DNA from: Streptomyces koelreuteriae
GTDB taxonomy: Bacteria > Actinomycetota > Actinomycetes > Streptomycetales > Streptomycetaceae
Length of the DNA: 64,000 nt
Assembly: GCF_018604545.1 (NCBI RefSeq)
Contig: NZ_CP075896.1
Span: 6,262,001-6,326,000, forward strand
Reading direction: 5' to 3'
A program made the translations under genes and the position numbers. The notes below the pieces were generated by a model. It was not told the DNA's origin. It saw nothing but the letters and a program-made list of their open reading frames with translations, and did not search any database. Numbering within the stretch: the stretch's first letter is position 1; each line of letters opens with the position of its first letter. Shown here in pieces: positions 35,947-44,876 of the stretch.

Positions 35947-37112
35947 ACGGGCTGCTCCGTGAGTGCGGTGGCGGTACTGAAGCGCTTCGGGGTGAAGGGG
36001 CGTGCTTCTTCGGGCAGTTCGCCCGTCGTCAGGGCGTGCGCCATGGCGTCGCCGGTCACCGGGGTGAGCAGGACACCGTTGCGATAGTGCCCCGTGGCCA
36101 GCAGCAGTCCCTCCAGGCCGGTCGGGCCGAGCAGCGGCGCGTTGTCGGGGGAGCCGGGCCGCAGTCCGGCCCGGGTCTCGGTGAACGGCAGCTCGGTGAT
36201 GCCGGGGACCAGCTCGTGCGCGTCGCGCAGCAGCTCGTACACGCCGCCCGCGGTCACGGTGGTGTCCCAGCCCGTCTCCTCGCTGGTCGCCCCGATGACC
36301 AGCTCGCCGCTCTCGCGCGGCACCAGGTAGACATGGCTGCCGCGCACCACCGCGCGCACGGTCCGGCTGAGGAACGGCCCGTGCCGCCCCGGCATGGTCA
36401 GCCGTACGACCTGCCCCTTCACCGGCCGCACGGGAGGCAGCACGTCCTCGAGGACGCCCGCGAGCCGTCCGCTGAGGCTGCCCCCGGCCAGCACCACCTG
36501 CCCGGCGTCCAGCGCGGTCCCGTCGGCCGTGACGACGCCCGCGGCCCGCTCCCGTACGACGGTGAGCCGCTCCGCCCATGCCCGGTGGAAGACCACACCC
36601 GCCCGCTCGCACGCCGTCACCAGCGCCGCGGACAGCCGCCGCGGGTCGATCTGGTGGTCGCCGTCGACCCGCAGCCCGCCGCGCACGCCGGGCGCGAGCA
36701 TCGGCTCCAGGCGACGGCACTCGCGCCCCGACAGCCACTGCGAGTCCAGGCCGGACTGCTGCTGCAGGGCGTGCAGTTCACGCAGATGGGCCCGGTCGTC
36801 GGCGTCCAGGGCCACGGCGAGGGTGCCGCAGCGGCGGTAGCCGAGGTCGTGGCCCGTGAGGTCGGTGAGCTCCGCCGCGAAGTCCGGGTAGCGCCGGGCG
36901 GAGGCGAGGTTCAGACCGAGCAGGGTCTGCTCGCCGTAGTGCAGCTCCGTGACGGCGGCCAGCATGCCGGCCGCCACCTGCGCGGCCCCGCCGCCCGGCT
37001 CGGGGTCCACCACGGCCGTGGCGAGCCCGCGTTGTGCGGCCCGCCACGCGGTGACCAGGCCGATGATGCCGCCCCCGATGACGAGGACGTCTGAGGTTCG
37101 CGTACGCGACAT
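35943..37112 (-). CDS. thiO: Glycine oxidase ThiO
   Basis: A 389-residue FAD-dependent amine oxidase that makes dehydroglycine from glycine for thiazole synthesis (the aerobic route, in place of ThiH). The dinucleotide motif is VIGGGIIGLVTAWRA. The C-terminal FAD-contacting segment is LLATGHYRNGVLLTPVTGD. It is the first gene after the TPP riboswitch, and its stop overlaps the thiS start. Confidence 0.93.
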
Positions 37113-37127
37113 GGGCGTCCAGCCCCT

Positions 37128-37216
37128 CCCTTCGCCGGCATGACCCGGATCAGGTTCGTACGGTCGGAGGCCGCCAGCCTCCCTCTCAGCCCGGTGCGTC
37201 CGGGCTCCCGCGAGTG
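37128..37216 (-). ncRNA. TPP riboswitch (THI element)
   Basis: Read on the minus strand it has the conserved CCCGG-CGGGCTGAGAGGG block, then CCGACCGTACGAACCTGATC, CGGGTCATGCCGG and GAAGGGAGG. These are the pyrimidine- and pyrophosphate-binding segments of the thiamin pyrophosphate aptamer. It lies directly upstream of thiO, so thiamin pyrophosphate should shut off thiO-thiS-thiG. The ribosome site (AGGGAGGGG) overlaps the 3' end, suggesting control of translation. Confidence 0.93.
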
Positions 37217-37273
37217 CTCTACGTTGGCCACCCTAGCCCGATGCCGTATGTCGCAGTAAGGGAGCCTCCGTCC

Positions 37274-37624
37274 ATGGCCCGATCCCTCGACGGTCTTCTC
37301 CTCGCCCCGGTCGCCGACCAGGCGCCGGGCCAGGTGGGGACCCGCACCCGGTTCACGTACCACGAGAAGGACGGCGAGATCTGGGCCGAGTACACGGGCG
37401 GCGACGTCGTACGCGGCCATCTCGTGGGTACCCGGGAAGATGACCGGCTGGACTTCCGCTACGTACAACTCAAGCAGGACGGAACCACGTCCTCGGGGCA
37501 CTGTGTGTCGACGGTCGTGGAACTGCCCGACGGGCGGGTGCGGCTGGAGGAGACGTGGGAGTGGGAGTCCCAGCAGGGCAGCGGGACGAGCGTTGTGGAG
37601 CAGGTCACTGCGCATGAGCACTGA
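37274..37624 (+). CDS. Small beta-rich protein of unknown function
   Basis: A 116-residue protein, probably cytoplasmic, with alternating beta-strand pattern (TRFTYHEKDGEIWAEYTGGD, VRGHLVGTREDDRLDFRYVQ, GRVRLEETWEWES). This resembles a small antiparallel beta-barrel. GGGAG precedes ATG 37274. It is divergent from the thi operon and 32 bp upstream of the reductase gene. Relatives have been labelled N-acetylglutamate synthase in databases, which the sequence does not support. Confidence 0.75.
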   Translation: MARSLDGLLLAPVADQAPGQVGTRTRFTYHEKDGEIWAEYTGGDVVRGHLVGTREDDRLDFRYVQLKQDGTTSSGHCVSTVVELPDGRVRLEETWEWESQQGSGTSVVEQVTAHEH

Positions 37625-37656
37625 CTGACAAAACGTCAGGTGTCTATGGTGATCAG

Positions 37657-38898
37657 GTGAGCGAGCAGACGCAGGAACCAGGTCCGTCCGCGCCGCGGCG
37701 CGTGGTCGTGGCGGGTGCGGGCATGGCCGGTGTGCAGACCGCGGTCGCCTTGCGGGAGCAGGGCTTCACCGGCACCGTGACCCTCATCGGCGCCGAGCCC
37801 CATCAGCCCTACGACCGGCCCCCGTTGTCCAAGGCCGTCCTGCTCGGCAAGGCCGAGGGCTCCGCCTTCGACCTCGACTTCGAGGCCCTCGGCATCGAAC
37901 TGCGACTCGGCTGCGAGGTGCTGGGCCTGCGCCCCGGCGACCATGAGCTGGACACCGAGGACGGGCCCGTGCCCTACGACGCCCTCGTCGTCGCGACCGG
38001 CGCCGAACCGGTCCGGCTGCCCGGCGCGGAGGGCGTGCCGGGCGTGCATCTGCTGCGCACCCTCGACGACGCCGAGCGGCTGCGGCCCGTGCTGGCCCGC
38101 AAGCACGACATCGTGGTCGTCGGCGCCGGCTGGATCGGCGCCGAGTTCGCCACGGCCGCGCGCGAGGCCGGTTGCGCGGTGACCGTCGTGGAGGCCGCCG
38201 AGCGGCCGCTCGCCGGGGCACTGCCCGCCGAGGTCGCCGCCCCGATGGCCGGCTGGTACGCCGACGCGGGTGCGGTCCTGCGCACCCACGCGCGCGTGGA
38301 GCGCGTCGAGCCCGGGACGGTGCTCCTCGACGACGGCACACGGCTGCCCGCGGGCGCGGTCGTGGTCGGCATCGGCGCCCGCCCCGCGACGGCGTGGCTG
38401 GCCGGTTCCGGAGTGGAGCTCGGTCCCCAGGGCGAGATCATCTCCGACCAGCACCTGCGGACCTCGGCGCCGGACGTGTACGCCGTCGGCGACTGCGCCT
38501 CCTTCCCCTCGGGCCGGTACGGCGAGCGCCTGCTGGTGCACCACTGGGACAACGCCCTCCAGGGGCCGCGCACGGTGGCCCTGAACATCGTCGGCCTGGC
38601 CTCGGGGGAGGCACCGGCGGTGTACGACCCGGTGCCGTACTTCTGGTCCGAGCAGTTCGGGCGTTTCGTGCAGTACGCCGGGCATCACGCGGGCGCCGAC
38701 ACGACCCTGTGGCGGGGCGACCCGACCGGGCCGGCCTGGACGGTGTGCTGGCTCCGCGGTGACCGGCTGGTGGCGCTGCTGGCGGTGGGCCGTCCCCGGG
38801 ACCTGGCGCAGGGGCGGCGCCTGATCGAGTCCGGCGCCGCCATGAATCCGGTGCTGCTGGAGGACCCGGCCAGGCCACTGAAGGCGGCGACGGCGTAG
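37657..38898 (+). CDS. FAD/NAD-dependent ferredoxin reductase-type oxidoreductase
   Basis: A 413-residue flavoprotein of the BphA4/putidaredoxin reductase type. FAD motif VVAGAGMAGVQTAVAL, then QPYDRPPLSK, NAD motif VVGAGWIGAEFATAA, FAD-contacting DVYAVGDCA and a C-terminal reductase domain. It should pass electrons from NAD(P)H to a ferredoxin; no partner P450 or ferredoxin is adjacent. GTG 37657 lies 6 nt after TATGGT (37645-37650), which suggests a leaderless mRNA. Confidence 0.88.
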   Translation: MSEQTQEPGPSAPRRVVVAGAGMAGVQTAVALREQGFTGTVTLIGAEPHQPYDRPPLSKAVLLGKAEGSAFDLDFEALGIELRLGCEVLGLRPGDHELDTEDGPVPYDALVVATGAEPVRLPGAEGVPGVHLLRTLDDAERLRPVLARKHDIVVVGAGWIGAEFATAAREAGCAVTVVEAAERPLAGALPAEVAAPMAGWYADAGAVLRTHARVERVEPGTVLLDDGTRLPAGAVVVGIGARPATAWLAGSGVELGPQGEIISDQHLRTSAPDVYAVGDCASFPSGRYGERLLVHHWDNALQGPRTVALNIVGLASGEAPAVYDPVPYFWSEQFGRFVQYAGHHAGADTTLWRGDPTGPAWTVCWLRGDRLVALLAVGRPRDLAQGRRLIESGAAMNPVLLEDPARPLKAATA

Positions 38899-38976
38899 CT
38901 TTCGGGGAGCCCGTGGCCGGTCCGGGCGGGCCGGGCTGACTTCCGACTGTCAGTGGGGGATGGCAGGCTGGTTTCC

Positions 38977-39342
38977 GTGACCGAGATTGACGCAAAGATC
39001 GATGCTCTCGTCCCCGCCTGGCTCACCCTCCCCGACATCGCCGAACAGTTCGATGTCGAGGTGACGCGTGTGCGGCAGCTGGTCAAGGACGGCCAGCTCA
39101 TCGCCGTACGCCGAGGTGAGAACCGCGCGCTGCACGTCCCCGCCGCCTTCATCGACGGGGACAAGGTCGTCAAGGGCCTGTCCGGGACCTTGACGCTCCT
39201 GCGGGACGACGGCTTCACGGACGAGGAGATGCTGGAGTGGCTCTTCACCCCCGACCCGAGCCTGCCCGGCACCCCGGCGCAGGCCCTGAGTGAGAATCGC
39301 GGCACGGAGGTGAAGCGCCGCGCCCAGGCGCTGGCGGTCTGA
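38977..39342 (+). CDS. Rv2175c-family DNA-binding protein
   Basis: A 121-residue protein. The N-terminal half is a winged helix-turn-helix ([20 protein letters not shown], then [12 protein letters not shown]). The C-terminal part is the conserved Rv2175c extension with [16 protein letters not shown]. In Mycobacterium the homologue is a DNA-binding substrate of the Ser/Thr kinase PknL, encoded next to it. Here a PASTA kinase lies 4 kb upstream. The start is GTG 38977. Confidence 0.85.
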   Translation: MTEIDAKIDALVPAWLTLPDIAEQFDVEVTRVRQLVKDGQLIAVRRGENRALHVPAAFIDGDKVVKGLSGTLTLLRDDGFTDEEMLEWLFTPDPSLPGTPAQALSENRGTEVKRRAQALAV

Positions 39343-39420
39343 CCCGGCCTGGACCGAAACGCCGTCCGGTGCCGTGCGAGCGGGGCCGGACCTGAACCAC
39401 TGCCCGGAGCGCGGGCCGCG

Positions 39421-39445
39421 GCCCCCGGGGCCACGGCCCCGGGGC
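39421..39445 (+). terminator. GC-rich hairpin after the Rv2175c-like gene
   Basis: GCCCCCGGGGCC and GGCCCCGGGGC pair with one bulge around an AC loop, 78 bp after the stop. The rest of the 247-bp gap to thiE is GC-rich with several short inverted repeats. It shows no TPP aptamer and no gene. Confidence 0.5.
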
Positions 39446-39589
39446 GGCTCGCGCCCGTTCGGGGCGTGGGCCGCCGCCCGCCTGCCATCGGCGGCGTGGC
39501 CTCGCCGCCCTGCCGGCACCGGCACGGGGCGCTCCGGCGCCCCGGTCGCGCCCCGAACGCCACCGACACCGACACCCAGGGGGACACGC

Positions 39590-40246
39590 ATGCCCGACAC
39601 CGCCACCACCGCACGGGCTCGGCTCGCCGACGCCCGGGTCTACCTCTGCACCGACGCCCGTAAGCGGCAGGGCGATCTCGTCGAGTTCCTCGACGCCGCG
39701 CTGGCCGGCGGGGTCGACATCGTGCAGTTGCGGGACAAGGGCATGGAGGCGGGCGAGGAGCTGGAGCATCTGGCCGTCTTCGCCGACGCCTGCGCCCGGC
39801 ACGGCAAGCTCCTCGCGGTGAACGACCGCGCCGACATCGCCCACGCCGCCGCCTCCGACGTGCTGCACCTCGGCCAGGGCGACCTCCCGGTCCCCGCTGC
39901 CCGCGCGATCCTCGGCGAGGACGTCCTGATCGGCCGCTCCACGCACGCCGAGTCCGAGGCCGCCGCTGCCGCCGCACAGGACGGCGTGGACTACTTCTGC
40001 ACCGGCCCGTGCTGGCCCACCCCCACCAAGCCCGGCCGCCACGCCCCCGGCCTGGACCTCGTCCGGTACACCGCCGCCCTCGGCACCGACCGCCCCTGGT
40101 TCGCCATTGGCGGCATCGACCTCGGCAACCTCGACCAGATCCTGGAAGCGGGCGCCCGGCGGGTCGTCGTCGTACGGGCGATCACCGAGGCCGACGACCC
40201 CGGCGCGGCGGCGGCCGAGTTCGCCAAGCGGCTGCGGGAGAAGTAG
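39590..40246 (+). CDS. thiE: Thiamine-phosphate synthase
   Basis: A 218-residue TIM barrel joining hydroxymethylpyrimidine diphosphate and thiazole phosphate. Motifs: [38 protein letters not shown] and [10 protein letters not shown]. The start is ATG 39590 after AGGGGGA. It is on the strand opposite thiOSG and has no visible TPP aptamer of its own. Confidence 0.94.
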   Translation: MPDTATTARARLADARVYLCTDARKRQGDLVEFLDAALAGGVDIVQLRDKGMEAGEELEHLAVFADACARHGKLLAVNDRADIAHAAASDVLHLGQGDLPVPAARAILGEDVLIGRSTHAESEAAAAAAQDGVDYFCTGPCWPTPTKPGRHAPGLDLVRYTAALGTDRPWFAIGGIDLGNLDQILEAGARRVVVVRAITEADDPGAAAAEFAKRLREK

Positions 40247-40261
40247 TACGCCGGTGGGCCG

Positions 40262-40282
40262 GTTGTCCAAGGGGTGGACAAC
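40262..40282. promoter_or_regulatory. Inverted repeat GTTGTCC-GGACAAC between thiE and metF
   Basis: An exact 7-bp inverted repeat with a 7-nt spacer. It is either a weak thiE terminator or an operator upstream of the metF promoter. Each arm resembles a Streptomyces DnaA box (TTGTCCACA) with one to three mismatches. Confidence 0.4.
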
Positions 40283-40315
40283 AAGTACACAAATCGGTCA
40301 AATATCGATGCCCGG

Positions 40316-40344
40316 TTGGGGGACCGACCGCCCCTGGCTAACCT
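40316..40344 (+). promoter_or_regulatory. Candidate metF promoter
   Basis: TTGGGG at 40316 and TAACCT at 40339 are 17 bp apart. The -10 ends 6 nt before ATG 40351 and no ribosome site is present, so transcription probably starts at or next to the ATG (leaderless mRNA). Confidence 0.55.
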
Positions 40345-40350
40345 GCCGGT

Positions 40351-41274
40351 ATGGCCCTCGGCACCGCATCCATCAGGTCGGACCACGCCCGCACCGTCCG
40401 CGACATGCTCGCGACAGGAAAGACGACGTACTCGTTCGAGTTCTACGCGCCCAAGACCCCGAAGGGCGAGCGGAACCTGTGGAACGCGCTCCGCCGGGTC
40501 GAGGCGGTGGCGCCCGACTTCGTCTCCGTGACCTACGGCGCGGGCGGTTCCACCCGCGCGGGCACGGTCAAGGCGACCGAGGCGATCGCCTCCGACACCA
40601 CCCTCACCCCGATCGCGCACCTCACCGCCGTCGACCACTCCGTCGCCGACCTGCGCAACATCATCGGCCAGTACGCCGACGCCGGGATCCGCAACATGCT
40701 CGCCCTGCGCGGCGACCCGCCCGGCGACCCGATGGGCGACTGGGTGCCGCACCCCCGCGGCCTCGCCTACGCCGCCGAGCTCGTCGAGCTGATCAAGGCC
40801 TCCGGTGACTTCTGCGTGGGAGTCGCCGCCTTCCCCGCGATGCACCCCCGCTCCAGCGACTGGGACACCGACGTCCGCCACTTCGTCGACAAGTGCCGCG
40901 CGGGCGCGGACTACGCGATCACGCAGATGTTCTTCCAGCCGGAGGACTATCTGCGGCTGCGTGACCGGGTCGCGGCCGCCGGCTGCGACACCCCGGTCAT
41001 CCCCGAGATCATGCCGATCACCAGCGTGAAGTCGCTGGCGCGGATCCCGTCCCTCACCAACGCCGTCTTCCCGGACGCCCTGAAAGAGCGGATCCTCACA
41101 GCAAAAGACGATCCGGCCGCTGTACGCTCCATTGGGATCGAATTCGCCACGGAGTTCTGCGCGCGGCTGCTCGCCGAGGGAGTGCCCGGCTTGCACTTCA
41201 TCACGCTCAACAACTCCACGGCGACTCTGGAAATCTACGAGAACCTGGGCCTGCACCACCCATCGCAGGCCTAG
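40351..41274 (+). CDS. metF: Methylenetetrahydrofolate reductase (NADH)
   Basis: A 307-residue flavin enzyme reducing 5,10-methylene- to 5-methyl-tetrahydrofolate for methionine synthesis. The beta-barrel starts with [12 protein letters not shown], then [32 protein letters not shown] (FAD site), [12 protein letters not shown] and GLHFITLNN. Length fits bacterial MetF. ATG 40351 is preceded by a promoter-like sequence and no ribosome site. Confidence 0.95.
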   Translation: MALGTASIRSDHARTVRDMLATGKTTYSFEFYAPKTPKGERNLWNALRRVEAVAPDFVSVTYGAGGSTRAGTVKATEAIASDTTLTPIAHLTAVDHSVADLRNIIGQYADAGIRNMLALRGDPPGDPMGDWVPHPRGLAYAAELVELIKASGDFCVGVAAFPAMHPRSSDWDTDVRHFVDKCRAGADYAITQMFFQPEDYLRLRDRVAAAGCDTPVIPEIMPITSVKSLARIPSLTNAVFPDALKERILTAKDDPAAVRSIGIEFATEFCARLLAEGVPGLHFITLNNSTATLEIYENLGLHHPSQA

Positions 41275-41330
41275 ACCGTTCGCACCGGTATACGACACAC
41301 TGCGTAGCGGCCACTGGGAGAGGGGCGTAC

Positions 41331-42278
41331 ATGGGCTGGGCGGTCCTCTACATCGCGTTCGGCGTCGTCGCGCTGTGGCTGCTGGGCGAGGTGCTGTTGC
41401 AGTACAAGGCGCGGCTGCGCTGGCGACTGCTGGCCTTCGGCGGCTTCCTCGGCGTCGTCGTCGGTGTCCTGATCCCGTCGGTCGTCGTGATCGGACTGGG
41501 CGCGGCCGCCTTCGCGGTCGGGCAGACCTACGTCACCCTGTCGTTCCGCAGCGGCTTCGCGGCCGGCTGGGCGATGAACGCCCCGATCCTGGGCGGCGGC
41601 AAGCGCGGCCGCGGTGAGCGGGGCCGCCAGGAGCCGACCCTCGAGGTCTCCGGCCTGGAGTCGGCGGAGGGCGACGAGGGCGGCGAGCGCGGCGACTACC
41701 GCCGTGACGCGGCCTCCTACGCGCAGGGCGACGACTACGACCGCGACGACGTCTTCACCCCCGCGCGTCCCCTCCAGTCGACGGCCGCCGACGGTGCCGC
41801 CGTCTACGAGCCGCAGCCCATCCCGGACGACACCGGCTCCTACGGCGTCTACGGCGACACCGGCTACCCGCAGCAGGGCTCGACCCACGACCAGTACGCC
41901 GCCACGGCCCAGGGCACCGACCAGTCCTACGCCTACGACTACTCGGGCTACGGCCAGCAGCAGGGCTACGACACCACCGGCCAGCAGCAGTACGCGGCCT
42001 ACTCCGACCCGTACGTCGGCAACGGGACCTACGGCGGCGGAACCTCGTACGACACCGGCTACGGCGACCAGCAGTACTACGGCCAGCAGCAGGGCTACGG
42101 CCAGGACCAGTACGCCGGCACCTACGGCGGCGAGTCCCCGCCCGGCGGTGTGTGGGTCCCGCAGCAGCGCACCGACGAGTACGGGCAGGAGCTGCCGCCG
42201 GAGCAGCCGTACCCGTACCAGGACAACGGGCAGCAGCAGCCGCAGGGCAACGGCTTCGACGAGCAGTACCGTTTCTGA
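41331..42278 (+). CDS. Membrane-anchored protein with Tyr/Gln/Gly-rich low-complexity tail
   Basis: A 315-residue protein of no recognised family. Two N-terminal membrane helices (VLYIAFGVVALWLLGEVLL and GVVVGVLIPSVVVIGLGAAA) are followed by a basic patch (GGKRGRGERGRQ). About 220 hydrophilic residues then become increasingly rich in Tyr, Gln, Gly and Asp, with recurrent SGYGQQQGY, QQYYGQQQGYGQ and GTYGGG units in residues about 195-265. This resembles the prion-like domains of phase-separating proteins. GGGAGAGGGG precedes ATG 41331. It ends 28 bp from the convergent CrtI-like gene. Confidence 0.8.
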   Translation: MGWAVLYIAFGVVALWLLGEVLLQYKARLRWRLLAFGGFLGVVVGVLIPSVVVIGLGAAAFAVGQTYVTLSFRSGFAAGWAMNAPILGGGKRGRGERGRQEPTLEVSGLESAEGDEGGERGDYRRDAASYAQGDDYDRDDVFTPARPLQSTAADGAAVYEPQPIPDDTGSYGVYGDTGYPQQGSTHDQYAATAQGTDQSYAYDYSGYGQQQGYDTTGQQQYAAYSDPYVGNGTYGGGTSYDTGYGDQQYYGQQQGYGQDQYAGTYGGESPPGGVWVPQQRTDEYGQELPPEQPYPYQDNGQQQPQGNGFDEQYRF

Positions 42279-42287
42279 AGGCTGAAC

Positions 42288-42305
42288 CCCGCCGGGGGCG
42301 GCGGG
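42288..42305. terminator. Hairpin between convergent genes
   Basis: CCCGCCG and CGGCGGG form an exact 7-bp stem with a GGGG loop in the 28-bp gap between two convergent genes. Confidence 0.55.
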
Positions 42306-42306
42306 C

Positions 42307-43809
42307 TCACTGGGAGCCCCGGAACCCCGGCCCCTCCACGATCAGTCCCGCGACCAGCGCGCCCGACATGCCCGCGTGCGGCAGTCCGCCGCCGGGGTGC
42401 GCCCAGCCGCCGACGGTGAACAGTCCGGGCACGCGCGTGCCGTTGGACGGATGCAGCAGCCGCCCGTCGGCCGCCGCCAGTGCCTGCACCGGCACCGCCC
42501 CGCCCTCCGCGCCGGTCGCCCCGGCGATGTCGGCCGGGGTGCGCACCTCGTGCCAGAGGAGACGCTCGCGCAGGTCGGGTATGGCCCGTTCGGCGACGCC
42601 GATCATGGTGTCGGCGAGGTCGTCGTAGGACATGGCGGGTTCGTCGGGCCGGGCGGGCACCACCGTCGTCAGGGTGACCGCCTCGTGGTCCCGGTCCGGG
42701 ACCAGTGCCGGGTCGTCGGGCCGCAGGATCGTGACCGTGGGCCGCGCGTGCGACGGAGTCGTGCCGAACAGGGCGTCCAGCTCGGCCTCCCGGTCCGCCG
42801 TGTGCACCACCGTGCGGTGTGCCGTGTCCTCGGGGCGGGCGCCGCGCAGGCCCAGCAGCAGCGTGAGCCGACTGGCCGAGGCGGGCTGCGGCGGCACCTC
42901 CCCGTCGCCCCGCACCGCGGTGCCCGCCGTCAGCCGCTCCAGCACGCCGGGTGCGACACCGGCGATCACGAAGTCCGCCTCGGCGACCGTCCCGTCGGCG
43001 AGCTCCACCCCGGATGCCCGCCCGTCCTTCTCCAGCACCCCGGTCACATCGGCGCCGAAGCGGAACTCGACCTTTCTGGCCACGCACCGCTCGTACACCG
43101 CCCGCGCCAGCTCGCGCAGGCCACCGCGCACGTACCAGACGCCGAAGGCGTGCTCCATGTACGGCAGTACGGCCGCGCTCGCCGGGGTGGCGCGGGGGTC
43201 CAGGCCCTGGGCGAGGGCGTGGCTCTCCAGCAGGGCGGTGAGCCGGGGGTCGCGCAGCTCCCAGGCGCCGATCTCGGCGAGGGTGCCGGCCCGGCGGGTG
43301 CGCACCAGCCGCTTGTGGGGCACCGCGGGGTAGGGCTCGCGCTCGGCCAGCACCTGCCAGTTCGGCCACAGCGGCTCCTCCAGGAGCGGGCGGCGGGTGC
43401 GGTCCCAGGCCTCGCGGGCCCGGACCAGGAAGTCGCCCCACCGCTGCCCGGCGCCCGGGCCGAGGCCCTCGTCCAGGGCGGTGACGACACCCGCGCGCGA
43501 GGCGTTCGGCAGCGACACACAGGTGCCGTCCGCGAACACATGCCGGGACGAGGGATCGACCTGGACCAGGTCGACGCACGCCTCCAGCGGCTCCTTGCCG
43601 GTCTTGAGGAACAGATCGCGGTAGACCGCCGGGAGCGGGAGCAGGCCGGGGCCCGTGTCGAAGGAGAACCCGTCACGCTCGAAGCGGCGCAGGGCCCCGC
43701 CGTATGTGTCCGTCCGCTCGTACACCGCCACCCGGTGGCCCGCGACGGCCAGCCGGGCGGCAGCCGTCAGCGCGCCCATCCCGGCGCCGATCACCGCAAT
43801 CCGTGCCAT
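42307..43809 (-). CDS. Phytoene desaturase (CrtI)-like FAD oxidoreductase
   Basis: A 500-residue flavoprotein of the CrtI/CrtN superfamily. The FAD motif is VIGAGMGALTAAARLAVAGH, followed by YERTDTYGG and the substrate-side FDTGPGLLPLPAVY. A PYMEHAFGVWYVRGG block lies mid-protein, and the C-terminal FAD segment is LFTVGGWAHPGGGLPHAGMSG. No crtB, crtE or other carotenoid gene is nearby, so the substrate is unknown; retinol saturase-like or other isoprenoid oxidation is possible. The start is ATG 43809 with no clear ribosome site. Confidence 0.85.
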   Translation of the reverse strand: MARIAVIGAGMGALTAAARLAVAGHRVAVYERTDTYGGALRRFERDGFSFDTGPGLLPLPAVYRDLFLKTGKEPLEACVDLVQVDPSSRHVFADGTCVSLPNASRAGVVTALDEGLGPGAGQRWGDFLVRAREAWDRTRRPLLEEPLWPNWQVLAEREPYPAVPHKRLVRTRRAGTLAEIGAWELRDPRLTALLESHALAQGLDPRATPASAAVLPYMEHAFGVWYVRGGLRELARAVYERCVARKVEFRFGADVTGVLEKDGRASGVELADGTVAEADFVIAGVAPGVLERLTAGTAVRGDGEVPPQPASASRLTLLLGLRGARPEDTAHRTVVHTADREAELDALFGTTPSHARPTVTILRPDDPALVPDRDHEAVTLTTVVPARPDEPAMSYDDLADTMIGVAERAIPDLRERLLWHEVRTPADIAGATGAEGGAVPVQALAAADGRLLHPSNGTRVPGLFTVGGWAHPGGGLPHAGMSGALVAGLIVEGPGFRGSQ

Positions 43810-43866
43810 GCCATGGACTCTATCGGCCCCCACCGACAGCGCCTTCTGGTGCCGTGTGCGCAGGGC

Positions 43867-43882
43867 TGAGTACCCGTACCTA
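43867..43882. promoter_or_regulatory. MacR-box-like palindrome upstream of the CrtI-like gene
   Basis: TGAGTACCCGTACCTA matches the reported MacR consensus TGAGTAC-NN-GTACTCA (from memory) at 12 of 14 defined positions. It is 58 bp before the ATG at 43809. A macS/macR pair is at 23.7-25.6 kb. Functional linkage is inference. Confidence 0.4.
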
Positions 43883-44045
43883 GCCGGGGAGTTGAGTACG
43901 CGCGCGGATGGGGCGGGCCCGGCGGGAACGAGAGAGTGGAGGCACGGAAAGGGGCACGGCTCCGGCACCGGCGACACGGGGCGCCGGAACGGGGCCGGCC
44001 CGCGATCCGCTCCTTCCGCCGGCCCTGTCGGCGGGAGCGAGACAC

Positions 44046-44114
44046 GGGGGAGAACCGGGGGACGACCGCACGGGGGTCCTGCGGGGGACGCACGGGGGAG
44101 CAGGAAAAAGGGGG
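44046..44114 (+). other. G-run cluster, potential G-quadruplex
   Basis: Six GGGGG runs (44046, 44057, 44072, 44083, 44094, 44110) are separated by 6-11 nt. Four closest runs could form a G-quadruplex on the plus strand, which is the template for the flanking minus-strand genes. It lies just after the tetR stop. Confidence 0.5.
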
Positions 44115-44199
44115 AGCAGGGAAGGCGCCGGTTCGAGGTGGCCCGCGGGGGACGCGGCCACAGCGGACCGGCGCTTTCACGTGTGCGCCGGCCGCCTCC

Positions 44200-44829
44200 T
44201 CAGCGGCAGCCGCTCACCCTGCCCTGGAGCAGCCGGGACAGGGCCGCGTGCACATCGTCCAGGGAGCGCTCCGCCTGGAAGGACTTCCAGTCGAGCGCGG
44301 CCACCAGGACCATGCCGACCAGCGCGGACGCCGTCAGCGGGACATCGATCTCCTCGCTGAACTCGCCGCCCGCGACGCCCTCGCGCAGGACGTCCTCCAC
44401 GACCGCGACGGCCTGCTGCCTGACCACCATCAGCGTGGACTGCCAGGTCCGGTTGGTGCGCCACAGCTCGGCCACGTAGAGCTGGGTGAAGGCCGGATAG
44501 CGGTCGATGAAGACCAGACCCGCGCGGATCATCGCGTCCAGCGCGTCGACCTTGCTGCCACCCTCCCGGGCGGTCCGCTCGGCCGCCTCCTTGAGCGAGG
44601 CGGTGAGGAGGCCCACTCCGTGCCGCAGCAGTTCCTCGAAGAGTACGGACTTGCTCGCGAAGTTGTAGTAGACCGTGCCCTTCGCGACTCCGGCACGCTC
44701 GGCGATCTCGTCCACGGTCGTGGCGGAGAAGCCCTGCTCGGCGATGAGCGTGACGGCCGCCTCGTAGAGCTTCTGCCGGGTGGCCTCGCGGCGTGTGCTG
44801 CCGCCCGACGTTGCACTGCTGCTTTCCAT
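44200..44829 (-). CDS. TetR-family transcriptional regulator
   Basis: A 209-residue repressor. The N-terminal helix-turn-helix (AAVTLIAEQGFSATTVDEIAE, then GVAKGTVYYNFASKS) is a classic TetR domain. The C-terminal helices form the ligand pocket. It is the third gene after the ABC ATPase and YhgE-type permease on the same strand, so it probably represses its own operon through the palindrome at 47764. The start is ATG 44829; longer frames into the permease are excluded. Confidence 0.9.
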   Translation of the reverse strand: MESSSATSGGSTRREATRQKLYEAAVTLIAEQGFSATTVDEIAERAGVAKGTVYYNFASKSVLFEELLRHGVGLLTASLKEAAERTAREGGSKVDALDAMIRAGLVFIDRYPAFTQLYVAELWRTNRTWQSTLMVVRQQAVAVVEDVLREGVAGGEFSEEIDVPLTASALVGMVLVAALDWKSFQAERSLDDVHAALSRLLQGRVSGCR

Positions 44830-44876
44830 GGCCCTGATTGTCACAGGAACCTTTCCGGGAGACGTGACGGAAGGGC

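Larger units (their letters stand above)
43810..44199. other. 390-bp intergenic region with no convincing gene
   Basis: This gap lies between the CrtI-like gene and the tetR gene, both on the minus strand. Open frames here lack codon bias, ribosome sites and family features, and run into the antisense of tetR. The region holds a TGAGTAC-type palindrome at 43867, a second TGAGTAC at 43893, and six runs of five G between 44046 and 44114. Confidence 0.6.

Noticed and set aside
39343-39589. TPP riboswitch before thiE
   Set aside because: No CTGAGA or ACCTGATC-type aptamer blocks on either strand; only GC-rich inverted repeats.
43908-44360. Plus-strand ORFs in the gap downstream of tetR
   Set aside because: They extend antisense into tetR, lack ribosome sites and have no recognisable protein character; the purine-rich strand explains the openness.
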